Positions 31,731-39,298 of a stretch of 53,606 nt of DNA are shown here, one piece after another. The notes under the pieces were generated by a model. The model did not search any database. It was not told where the DNA came from and saw only the letters and a list, made by a program, of their open reading frames with translations. The stretch spans positions 1 through 53,606 of the forward strand of contig CAMATN010000017.1 in NCBI GenBank assembly GCA_945861155.1. Direction: 5' to 3'. The stretch comes from Rhizobium sp. Q54. Its GTDB lineage: Bacteria; Pseudomonadota; Alphaproteobacteria; ATCC43930; CGMCC-115725. Position numbers and translations under genes: made by a program. Position 1 is the stretch's first letter. Every line of letters begins with the position of its first letter.

Positions 31731-31991
31731 CTAGGCCCGGTTTTTCGCCGCTGGCATGTCATACGGCTCAACGTAGTAGGCCAAGCGAGCACAATCGATT
31801 GTCACGTTCAACACACGCGCCGCTGTCCTCGCCTGCTCGTCATCCAGCGGGTAATCGCCAAGTCCGTCATCGGCCGGCAGGATGCGCGCTATTTCCCTTA
31901 CCGCTGCAAGCCGTTCCTCGGGTATGGCGAACTCGCCGTGTTTGCGCTCGGTTGCCTTGTCATAGCCAACGAGGCGGTAAACGATTGTCAT
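31731..31991 (-). CDS. Small protein, likely immunity protein for a colicin-E3-like toxin
   Basis: 86 residues, acidic to neutral: MTIVYRLVGYDKATERKHGE, EERLAAVREIARILPADDGL, YPLDDEQARTAARV and a C-terminus with CARLAYYVEPYD. ATG follows the stop of the toxin-like frame by one base, the usual toxin-immunity layout. Its size fits colicin E3 immunity proteins (84-85 residues), but there is no clear sequence match, so the role is inferred from position. The gene seems intact although the toxin is broken. Confidence 0.55.
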   Translation of the reverse strand: MTIVYRLVGYDKATERKHGEFAIPEERLAAVREIARILPADDGLGDYPLDDEQARTAARVLNVTIDCARLAYYVEPYDMPAAKNRA

Positions 31992-31992
31992 T

Positions 31993-32200
31993 TCAGGGCT
32001 CCACCGAATAGGTCGGATTGGCCGGTTTGGTTTGGGCACCCGTTGTCGGGTCGAATTCTCCGATGTGCACGCCTCTGGCATTGAACACTTCGACGGTGCG
32101 GTGGAGCGCGTCCAGTTCCTATATCCGCCCCTCGGCGTCTTTCCACCGCCGTCTTCGACCGCCACCCGGTCGCGGCGTCTTCGAGCGCACCCGGAAGGTA
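31993..32200 (-). pseudogene. Colicin-E3-type cytotoxic ribonuclease domain remnant with amber stop
   Basis: The minus-strand frame reads GGGRRRRWKDAEGRI, then TAG (32,119-32,121), then ELDALHRTVEVFNARG, VHIGEFDPTTGAQTKPANP and stops at 31,993. Colicin E3 ends YEWDSQHGELEGYRASDGQH-LGSFDPKTG, so the TAG replaces the Tyr before EWD. Asp, His and Glu of the D-x2-H-x3-E catalytic set (colicin D510, H513, E517) are all kept. No start or upstream delivery domain is present. It is the 3' tail of a contact-dependent or polymorphic toxin that was lost. Confidence 0.65.
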
Positions 32201-32262
32201 CAGGAAAGCCCGGAAGCGTGTCGCTCGGCGGAAGCGGCCGTGGCGAACGCATACACGCTCAG

Positions 32263-32970
32263 TCAGATCCTGGCCGCGCGTGCCGTGAACACCCGGTCGG
32301 CGGTGCGGCCGATCAATTGGGTTAGCGCCGCGTCGAAAGCGCCGGCGACGACGCCGCCGACCACCGGCACGAAGCGGCCGAGCTTGGCGACCCCGCCGGC
32401 GCCGACCGCGGCGGTGACCGAAACGCCGGCGGCGTGCTCGACCTTCTTCAACAGCGCCGGCGACATCCAGCCAACGACGTCGCGGGTCAGCCTTGTGCCG
32501 AGGCGTACCCCGGCATCCTTCAGCGTGTCGGCCGCCTTCGATCCCGACAGGCAGGCCAGCACCAGGCTGCGCACCTCGGGGCTGCGGATGTCGTGGCCGC
32601 GAAGATGCGCGATCGCCGCGATCAGACGGACCTGGATGTAGAGCGCGCTGGCGAGATTGGCCGGGATCGCGACCGGCAGCGAGACAAACCCGCCGCACCC
32701 GGTCAGAAAACCGGCGGCGCCGGCGATGCCGGTCTGGCGCGCGATCAGCGCCTTGACCGCCTCGTCGCGGCTGCCGTACCGGGCGGCATATTTCGCGGCG
32801 AGATCCTCGGCGGCGTCAAAACCGGGCAGCCCGTCGACCGCCTTGCCGTAGGCCCAGTCGAACCCCTGCAGCAACGTCGCGACGATAGCGCCGCGGCCGC
32901 TGCCCGCGCCCGCCTCGGCCCAGCCCCTGACGGCGCCGGCCGCCTTCGTTAAAGTTTTCATCCGCGTCAT
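32263..32970 (-). CDS. EcsC-family protein
   Basis: 235 residues from ATG 32,970 (a longer start at 33,009 is possible). Motifs LLQGFDWAYGKAVDGLPGFD, the Gly-rich GIAGAAGFLTGCGGFVSLPV amphipathic region, and SLVLACLSGSKAADTLK define EcsC. C-terminal VGAGGVAKLGRFVPVVGGVVAGAFD is a second hydrophobic, glycine-rich segment. EcsC was found beside ABC transporters in Bacillus, yet its action remains unknown. The toxin remnant sits right behind its stop. Confidence 0.75.
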   Translation of the reverse strand: MTRMKTLTKAAGAVRGWAEAGAGSGRGAIVATLLQGFDWAYGKAVDGLPGFDAAEDLAAKYAARYGSRDEAVKALIARQTGIAGAAGFLTGCGGFVSLPVAIPANLASALYIQVRLIAAIAHLRGHDIRSPEVRSLVLACLSGSKAADTLKDAGVRLGTRLTRDVVGWMSPALLKKVEHAAGVSVTAAVGAGGVAKLGRFVPVVGGVVAGAFDAALTQLIGRTADRVFTARAARI

Positions 32971-33013
32971 ATGGCCCCGCCGCATCGCCCCGCAATCGTG
33001 CCGCCGCAAACAA

Positions 33014-33058
33014 GGCCGATCTCGTGTAGCCCGATCTCGTGTAGGCCGATCTCGTGTA
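33014..33058 (+). repeat. Three tandem 15-bp repeats
   Basis: GGCCGATCTCGTGTA, GCCCGATCTCGTGTA, GGCCGATCTCGTGTA follow one another without gaps upstream of the EcsC gene. They may be an operator or simple slippage. Confidence 0.8.
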
Positions 33059-33853
33059 GAATGCGAACAACCACGGAGGGAACGCCGATGCTGTTCACAT
33101 GCCTACAACCCTAATCTTGTCCATGGCTTAGCGATTTTAGGTGCTGGTTAGGTGCGTCAGCGCCGCTTCTTCCGCCTCTGAGGAGCCAGCCTCGGCGTGT
33201 ACGGCTTGGTCGCGGGGAGCCACGCTCCGGCCCATTCGACCTGATTGGGCCAGTATAACGGGTGTCAAGGTGCCCGGGGCTTTACCTTGACCCCGTGCGT
33301 GTTGAAAAGACGCGCTCGTGCTAAGCCATTCCTAATTTCTAGCAACGGGTTAGCCCATGACACGCGCGAGCTGCGATAAGGCGCGACGGGGCACTGAGCC
33401 TGCCGCCGTTCCTTCTTCTTCTGTATAACGGTGCTCGACCCATACGGCCTCGCCGGTGGTAGGAGCTCGGGCCTTGACATCGGGTCGAGCTTTTCCAGCA
33501 CCGGCCGGAGGGCCGGAGAAAACGGAAAGCGCTCCTCGGCGTATCTGGCGGCTAGGTGATGAGGCACTTGGCCTCTTCGTGTAGAACGTCAAATGCAAGA
33601 GGATTGGCTGGGCTTTTTGGCGATTAGGCTCGCCGGAGGCACCGGGCTGGCGAAGCTTCCATGGATCGCCGGAGCCATCGCGATTTCGGCGATGTGGCGG
33701 GCAGCAGCCATTTTTCAGAGTGGGGGTGAGTGGCCCAGGGTCACCCACGGCAGCCGCCAGCTTAAGTCAACACGAAGGCAGTGAACTGCACCCCGTTTCG
33801 ACCGGACACCGGCGATAACCGGAGGGCCTATGGATAATCCTAGGCATACGCGT
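33059..33853. other. Stretch without a credible gene
   Basis: Frames on both strands are Pro/Arg-rich with no homology I recognise. Sequence such as GGCGAAGCTTCCATGG is surrounded by translations like LAIRLAGGTGLAKLPWIAGA that occur near insertion sequences, so this may be IS flank. Confidence 0.35.
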
Positions 33854-33938
33854 ATGTCCGACACGTTCTCGAAGGTTGAAGTGATCATCGGCGTCGCCCG
33901 GAGGCGATGGAGGTCGAGATCCTCAAGGCGGGGCTAGA
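33854..33938 (+). pseudogene. IS66-type TnpA remnant
   Basis: MSDTFSKVEVIIGVARRRW matches the beginning of IS66-family accessory protein TnpA; shortly after, a shifted frame reads EVEILKAGLD, like its end. The middle is deleted. Confidence 0.5.
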
Positions 33939-34033
33939 TTCCGAACAGGCTCACCCGCGAGGCTTCCGGGGACCGGCTTCGTCCGGCATCCGCGGTGGTC
34001 TGCCGCTTATATGGCCAGTGACGTGCTCCCCGA
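33939..34033 (+). repeat. Left arm of a 95-bp perfect inverted repeat
   Basis: Begins TTCCGAACAGGCTCACCCGC and ends ACGTGCTCCCCGA. It is the exact reverse complement of 35,219-35,313. The inner 16 bp (TGACGTGCTCCCCGA end) look like the IS3 terminal repeat; the outer 79 bp are extra. Confidence 0.88.
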
Positions 34034-35234
34034 AAACTCGGCCATGAGGAGTTAGAGTCCGGACCTGAGGGGACGGACGGATGAAGCGGTCGCGGTACAC
34101 GGAGGAGCAGATCATCGGCATCCTGAAGGAGCAGGAGGCCGGGGTACCGGTGGCGGAGTTGTGCCGCAAGCACGGCATGAGCGACGCCACGTTCTACAAC
34201 TGGAAGAGCAAGTACGGCGGGATCGAGGGTCAGCGAGGCGAAGCGGCTGCGGAGCCCGGAGGCCGAGAACACTAAGCTGAAGCGGTTGCTGGCCGATGCG
34301 ATGCTGGACAATACCGCGTTGAAGGATCTGCTCGGAAAAAAATGGTGACGCCCGCTGCTTGCCGCGAGGCGGTGGCTCATTTGCGAGAGGGTTTCGCGAT
34401 GAGCGAGCGGCGGGCATGCCGTATCGCCGGGGCGGACCGGTGGAGCGTGCGTTACCGCTGCCGGCGGCCCGATCGATGACGGCGTGCTGCGGGAACGGCT
34501 GAAGGCACTCGCCGGAGAGCGTCGCCGGCTCGGCTATCGGAGGCTTTGGTGCTGCTGCGGCGCGAAGGGCACGCCGTCAACAAGAAGCGGGTGTACCGGC
34601 TGTATCGGCAGGAGCGGCTGATGGTGCGCCGGCGCAGCGGGCGCAAGCGCGCCATTGGGCCGCGCTCGCCGATGCCTTCGGGGCCGAGCCGGCGCTGGTC
34701 GCTCGACTTCGTGCACGACCAGATGACCGACGGGCGCCGCTTCCGCATCCTGGCGGTGGTCGACGACGGCACGCGCGAATGCCTGGCGCTGATCGCTGAC
34801 ACCTCGATCTCGGGTGTCCGGGTCGGGCGTGAGCTGGACCGGATCGTCGCCCGTCGTGGACGGCCTGGCGGCATCGTCTCCGACACGGCACCGAGCTGAC
34901 CTCGAACGCGATCCTGGCCTGGTCGGATCGGCACAAGATCGCTCGGCTGCGCGACGAGCTGTTGAACGAGACGTTGTTCCGTTCGCCCCCGCAGGCTCGT
35001 GTCGTGCTTGAAGCCGGCGCCGGGATTACAACGCCGAGCGCCCGCATTCGAGCCTCGGCTGGCAGTCGCCGCCCGCCTTCGCGGCACGCTGGCAGGGGCC
35101 GAGCGCGCAACGGGCCAGGGCGCTCTCGCAATCTGAGGGCTTCGCGCCCTGGCCCGTAGCGTCGGGCGCCGAAAGCACATTCAATCACACATCGACTGTA
35201 GCTTCCGGTGGCTGAATGTCGGGGAGCACGTCAC
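34018..35234 (+). mobile_element. Decayed IS3-family insertion sequence
   Basis: Terminal repeats start TGACGTGCTCCCCGA at 34,018 and end with its complement at 35,234. Inside, orfA and orfB frames are fragmented. The A-rich GGAAAAAAATGG at about 34,336 would be the programmed -1 frameshift site that makes the OrfAB transposase in this family. Confidence 0.75.
34081..35160 (+). pseudogene. IS3-family OrfA/OrfB transposase, several frameshifts and a deletion
   Basis: OrfA starts MKRSRYTEEQIIGILKEQE with the helix-turn-helix VAELCRKHGMSDATFYNWKS. The frame then shifts near 34,228 and resumes as KLKRLLADAMLDNTALKDLL. OrfB shows LGYRRLWVLLRREGHAVNKK, VNKKRVYRLYRQERL, WSLDFVHDQMTDGRRF and GIVSDTAPS (damaged VSDNGTE of the DDE core). 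A segment containing the last acid region before DELLNETLF is missing, so no active transposase is possible. Confidence 0.8.
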
Positions 35235-35313
35235 TGGCCATATAAGCGGCAGACCACCGCGGATGCCGGACGAAGCCGGTCCCCGGAAGCCTCGCGGGTG
35301 AGCCTGTTCGGAA
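35219..35313 (-). repeat. Right arm of the 95-bp perfect inverted repeat
   Basis: Exact reverse complement of 33,939-34,033. See the left arm. Confidence 0.88.
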
Positions 35314-35737
35314 GCAGCTGTCGCGGCGACATTGAAAAGGGAGCCCTCGGCACGCATCGCCAGATGCGGAACCTCTCGGCAGATTCCAAGCTGGATCTGC
35401 GTGCTGTGGCGCGAACTGGGCCATAGTATTTAACATATGTCAATTGTATTATCGTAAGAATTGTTGATAATCAACCGGGCGCTCCTTCGTTGGCCCTTGG
35501 AAGCGAGGAAGGGGTGACCAGGCCCGTCAGCGACAGCTGGCGGGCCATTTCTTGATAACAACCGCGGCAACCTCCCTAAAATTATCCGTGTCGTAACGCG
35601 ATCCGTTGGCGCCCCACCTTGGCATCACTGCTAGCTTTTCTGGCCAGTTTTTCCACGCGATCCGTGAATTTCTTATTGATCATGTGCCAACGATGCCTCA
35701 TATTACTTATGCTAATGCCGCTTCCCAGGGCAGAACG
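35314..35737. other. Region upstream of the ParB-like gene, no gene seen
   Basis: The G+C drops around 35,425-35,475 (for example AACATATGTCAATTGTATTA), which may hold the promoter for the gene that follows. Frames here are short or antisense. Confidence 0.4.
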
Positions 35738-36817
35738 ATGAGCGCGAATCGCAGAGGCTATCGGGCGGGCATCGACTCCGGCGATGATCATGGAGGGGAT
35801 GCCCAAGTTCTGACATCGAGCGCGGAAACCTGCGCTGAACCCATCGTCGCAGACCCTGCAAATACTAAAATCGATTGGGACGCCGATGGTGACAGCGACC
35901 TCACCTGTGAGGTCGACGGTAGCGAGCAGGTCGGCTCGGCTGCCGAAGAGGCGATCATCCTTCAGCTGCTACCGGTCACCCAGGAGGCGAATACGGCCCG
36001 GCTGGCCCACCCGTTCGCCGATATGTTCCCCCGCATGCGGGGGAAACCGTTCAAGGAACTGGTAGAGGACGTTCGCCAGCACGGTATCAGGGAAAAAATA
36101 GTGCTGGCTCCAGATGGCCGCATCCTTGATGGCCGGAACAGGTACGAGGCCGCGGTAGCGGCGGGTAAAGAGATAATCCCCGAGATGTTCGAGAACTTTC
36201 AGTTCAACGACGAAGCAAAAATGCGCGCCTTTGTCGTGAGCCGCAACGTCCACCGACGGCACCTGAATCAGAGCCAGCGAGCCGTGGGTGCCGCGATGAG
36301 TGCAAAATTGCACAATATTTCGACGGAACATGCCGCGAAGCAATGGAGCGTGTCGAAGCGAACCGTAGAGTCTGCAAAAAAAGTCCTAGACGGTTGCACC
36401 GACACGTTAATCGTTGCCATCAAGGATGGCTTCGTGCGTGTCTCGCAAGCTGAGAAGCTCGCCAAACTTTACAATCCGGAGCAGCAGCTCAGCCACGTTA
36501 GCCAGATCCCTGGACCGGAACTATCCGCGGTTATCAGAGATCTGCTCAGCAACCCGGCCGGCCTACCGGAGCCCATACCGTGCGGTACAGAAAAACCTAC
36601 CGAAACTCCAATTGAGCTTGAGGGATCGGTCGAAGCTCTGGGGCATACCCTCGCTACAATGAGACAGCCATTGCCCGTTTGGGACCTGCTCCGCACCCTT
36701 CCCCAAGGGTTCCATCTGTTGTTAATCGACGTCGCGGCCAACGATGTTAAAGAGGTGACGGGACACGTTCTCACAGCCCAGGACACCGACCGGTTACGCG
36801 ATACATTGAATATTTAG
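35738..36817 (+). CDS. ParB-like N-terminal-domain protein
   Basis: About 359 residues from ATG 35,738 (AGGG upstream). An acidic N-terminus (DGDSDLTCEVDGSEQ) precedes the ParB domain: HPFADMFPRMRGKPFKELVE, DVRQHGIREKIVLAPDGRIL, DGRNRYEAAVAAG, then ARNV-like VVSRNVHRRHLNQSQRA and an HTH (STEHAAKQWSVSKRTVESAK). DGRNR replaces the GERR motif of partition ParBs, as in plasmid/phage ParB-like regulators. It could regulate the lower-G+C cluster downstream or belong to the surrounding mobile DNA. SbnI of staphyloferrin clusters has the same fold but no HTH of this kind. Confidence 0.75.
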   Translation: MSANRRGYRAGIDSGDDHGGDAQVLTSSAETCAEPIVADPANTKIDWDADGDSDLTCEVDGSEQVGSAAEEAIILQLLPVTQEANTARLAHPFADMFPRMRGKPFKELVEDVRQHGIREKIVLAPDGRILDGRNRYEAAVAAGKEIIPEMFENFQFNDEAKMRAFVVSRNVHRRHLNQSQRAVGAAMSAKLHNISTEHAAKQWSVSKRTVESAKKVLDGCTDTLIVAIKDGFVRVSQAEKLAKLYNPEQQLSHVSQIPGPELSAVIRDLLSNPAGLPEPIPCGTEKPTETPIELEGSVEALGHTLATMRQPLPVWDLLRTLPQGFHLLLIDVAANDVKEVTGHVLTAQDTDRLRDTLNI

Positions 36818-37172
36818 AGGATAAAGAGTTGAAACAGCCCCAACGGGCGCGGCCTGATCCACACTTAAGCGTGCCCGGCATCGGGATCGCTTTAGAGGTC
36901 GGCAAACAACCATTTAACGTGTCTCGGCCGCCTTGCTTGGCAAGGGATTTAAGCTGAACAGCATCCAGGCACTAAAGAAATCGCTGGCTGACCCGGTCCG
37001 GCGACCGTCAAAGAACTAGTTTGCTGTCTGACCAGGGGCTCGCACTTGTGCGCCGCCACAACGGTGGAGCTTTGGTTCAAGCAGGGAGCAACGGCTTTCT
37101 CTGCTGGCCCTACCTTTGACATCTACGCCGGTCAGCCGCCCTCTTTTCACCTTGCTGAATGGGAGCCTAGTA
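36818..37172. other. Leader region before the biosynthetic cluster
   Basis: Two short frames, one starting TTG 36,829 after GAGGATAAAGAG and one reading LLGKGFKLNSIQALKKSL, are not convincing genes but may be a broken small ORF. GCAGGGA and TCTCTGC around 37,080-37,103 can form a hairpin in the leader. Confidence 0.35.
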
Positions 37173-37826
37173 ATGGACCAAGACCAAGGCTGGTTGGACG
37201 CGTATAAATCCGCAACGTCGACGTTGTGGAACGAAAATCCTATCCCCGTACTAGACCACGCCATTCCGCTGATCCAAGGACGAGGAAAACGGAGCGTCGT
37301 CGATGTTGGCTGTGGCGATGGGCGCAATCTAATTGCTCTTGCTAAAGCCGGCCTTCAGTGTGCCGGAGTCGACATCTCATTAACAGCGCTTAGCAACGCG
37401 AGCCAAAAGCTCCTAAGCCAGAATTTGAACGCGTTTCTCCTGGCCGGGCGGTGTAACGACCTGCCGTTCGCCGATCATACTGTAGATGTCCTGACGTGCT
37501 TTGACCTCTTCGGGCAACTCGAGAGCCCGGAAGCGTTTCTAAACGAAGCGCAACGAGCACTCTCGCCGGGTGGTATAATATTCATTAATGCCTTTACAAT
37601 TAACGACAGTGAGTACGGCAAGGGAGAAAAGGTGGGTCATCACTCCTTCAAGTACAAAAACACCCTATTCCGTTTTTTCGAGGAAGAAGAATTTCGGGGC
37701 CTTCTCCGTGATTGGGAAGTCATCCATTTCGAAGTTCGGAGCTGGAACGATCCCCCGCACGGTCACTTTCGCCCCTACCCGCACCGGCACGAAAACTACT
37801 ACACCGCGGCGACACCAGCGGCGTAA
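37173..37826 (+). CDS. Class I SAM-dependent methyltransferase of the Dap cluster
   Basis: 217 residues. SAM motif I is VVDVGCGDGRNLIALAKAG, motif II/acidic loop GVDISLTALSNA, motif IV DVLTCFDLFGQLESP, post-motif LSPGGIIFINAF. The C-terminal lid holds FFEEEEFRGLL and a Tyr/His-rich end (GHFRPYPHRHENYY). It could methylate N, O or C of a small molecule; substrate unknown. First gene of the operon; GGGAG lies 8 nt before the ATG. Being next to SbnA/SbnB-like genes, L-Dap or a derivative is the obvious candidate. Confidence 0.8.
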   Translation: MDQDQGWLDAYKSATSTLWNENPIPVLDHAIPLIQGRGKRSVVDVGCGDGRNLIALAKAGLQCAGVDISLTALSNASQKLLSQNLNAFLLAGRCNDLPFADHTVDVLTCFDLFGQLESPEAFLNEAQRALSPGGIIFINAFTINDSEYGKGEKVGHHSFKYKNTLFRFFEEEEFRGLLRDWEVIHFEVRSWNDPPHGHFRPYPHRHENYYTAATPAA

Positions 37827-37842
37827 AATGGGAGGACTTGTT

Positions 37843-38850
37843 ATGAATTTTGAAGACCTTATCGGGAACACACCCCTTCGTCCTATCCAAGTCGCCCTTC
37901 CCGTGTACCAAGGGTACAGGCAACATCATCTGAATCTCAAGCTCGAAGGCTACAATCCAGGCGGCTCGATAAAAGACCGAACAGCCCTCGCCTTGATCAA
38001 TGACGTCGAAGCGCGTGGGTTGTTGAAAGCGGGTGGTAACGTCGTCGAATCCACGTCCGGAAATACGGGTGCCGCCAACGCGGTGATTTGTCGAGAACGT
38101 GGATACCAATTTCATGCTGTGGTGGATCCTAAGACGACAGCAGAAAATCTCCAGAAAATGCGAAATTTTGGCGCTTGCATCGAGATGGTAACCCAACTCG
38201 ATGTGACTGGGGGTTACTTGCTCAACCGCTTGAAGAGAGTAGAAGAGCTGATAATGACCTTGCCCAATGCTGTTTGGCCGAACCAATATGAGAACGAGGC
38301 TAATGTAAGAGCCCATTATTCAACTACGGGACCCGAAATATACAAACAAATGCACGGCGCTATCGACGCGATCTTTATAGCGGTATCGACCGGTGGAACA
38401 TTGGCCGGCACCGGTAGATATCTCAGCGAGAAGCTTCCCGATATCCGGGTCTATGCCGTCGATGCACAAGGATCCATTGCGTTAGGTGGCCGCTCCGGGA
38501 AGCGTCTGCTGACAGGCATTGGGGCGAGCCGTCCGTCCACGTTCGTAAGACGGTCAGACTATAACGCTGTCGGATACGTAAACGACGTCGAAGCGTTCGC
38601 GTGCTGTCGTGCGCTCTGGAAAACGGTCGGCCTACGCGTCGGTGGGTCGAGCGGCGCTGTCATCGCGACCATGATCGCATGGCTCTCCGACAGGCGGGAT
38701 CGGCCCCGTGTCGTCGGACTCTGTGCTGACAAAGGCGAGAATTACTTAAGCACTATCTTTTGTGACTCATACGTGCGGGAAAACCTACCACACGTGCTAA
38801 ATCGGGAAAAGTATTATACGTCCATCTTTCTGCCTCGGACCGAGGAGTGA
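37843..38850 (+). CDS. sbnA: SbnA-like N-(2-amino-2-carboxyethyl)-L-glutamate synthase
   Basis: 335 residues, PLP fold type II. The Schiff-base lysine is K44 in NPGGSIKDR. The substrate loop STSGNTGAANAV and the phosphate-binding VSTGGTLAGT are typical. Features shared with SbnA and not with cysteine synthase: VVDPKTTAENLQKM, ACIEMV then GGYLLNRLKRVEEL, WPNQYENEANVRAHY and VDAQGSIALG, GIGASR. SbnA joins O-phosphoserine and glutamate to N-(2-amino-2-carboxyethyl)-L-glutamate (ACEGA), releasing phosphate. GGAGG precedes the ATG by 8 nt. Confidence 0.85.
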   Translation: MNFEDLIGNTPLRPIQVALPVYQGYRQHHLNLKLEGYNPGGSIKDRTALALINDVEARGLLKAGGNVVESTSGNTGAANAVICRERGYQFHAVVDPKTTAENLQKMRNFGACIEMVTQLDVTGGYLLNRLKRVEELIMTLPNAVWPNQYENEANVRAHYSTTGPEIYKQMHGAIDAIFIAVSTGGTLAGTGRYLSEKLPDIRVYAVDAQGSIALGGRSGKRLLTGIGASRPSTFVRRSDYNAVGYVNDVEAFACCRALWKTVGLRVGGSSGAVIATMIAWLSDRRDRPRVVGLCADKGENYLSTIFCDSYVRENLPHVLNREKYYTSIFLPRTEE

Positions 38851-38856
38851 AATGCT

Positions 38857-39279
38857 ATGCCCGTGAAAATTGTGACTGTCCTAAATAAGAATCTCGAACC
38901 CGGGATTGCCCTGAATGCAGCCGCGCACCTCGCCTTGGGTCTAGGCGCGTCAGCCGGGAAGGTCCCCATCACCGTCGCTGCGATGGCATTCCAAGAATAC
39001 CAAGACGGTGATGGCTTTAGTTACCCGGGGATAAGCGCATTGTCGCTAATTGTGCTGCGTGCGACGGCCTCAGAGATTCGACGTTTTCATGAGGCCTGCC
39101 TTGCCAGCGAAATGCTTACTACAGCCTTTGTCGCTGACATGACTGGTGAAACATATATTGAGCAACTTCAGCGTCTTAAGGCAAGGAGGCGTGAAGACGT
39201 CGTATACTATGGGGTTTGCTCGATTGGGGAGCGCGCCGCCTTAGATCCGATGACCAAACGGTTTTCGTTGTGGAAATAA
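38857..39279 (+). CDS. DUF2000 family protein
   Basis: 140 residues: KIVTVLNKNLEPGIALNAAA, HLALGLGASAGKVPI, DGFSYPGISALSLIVLRA and the end YGVCSIGERAALDPMTK. This is the DUF2000 domain, whose fold is related to the type II peptidyl-tRNA hydrolase family. Its activity is unknown. The location, between the SbnA- and SbnB-like genes and upstream of a LeuRS gene, makes a role in handling an amino acid or aminoacyl-tRNA attractive but unproven. GAGGAG lies upstream; only 6 nt separate it from sbnA. Confidence 0.75.
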   Translation: MPVKIVTVLNKNLEPGIALNAAAHLALGLGASAGKVPITVAAMAFQEYQDGDGFSYPGISALSLIVLRATASEIRRFHEACLASEMLTTAFVADMTGETYIEQLQRLKARRREDVVYYGVCSIGERAALDPMTKRFSLWK

Positions 39280-39298
39280 TCGACTGACGGAGGTTACG

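Noticed and set aside
33014..33058. CRISPR array
   Set aside because: Only three contiguous 15-bp units and no spacers; no cas genes in the window.
33350..33784. Frames on both strands near the IS remnants
   Set aside because: Arg/Pro-rich translations with no domain; probably non-coding IS flank.
37843..38850. Ordinary cysteine synthase
   Set aside because: SbnA-specific blocks (NQYENEAN, VDAQGS, GIGASR) and an SbnB-like partner argue for ACEGA synthase.
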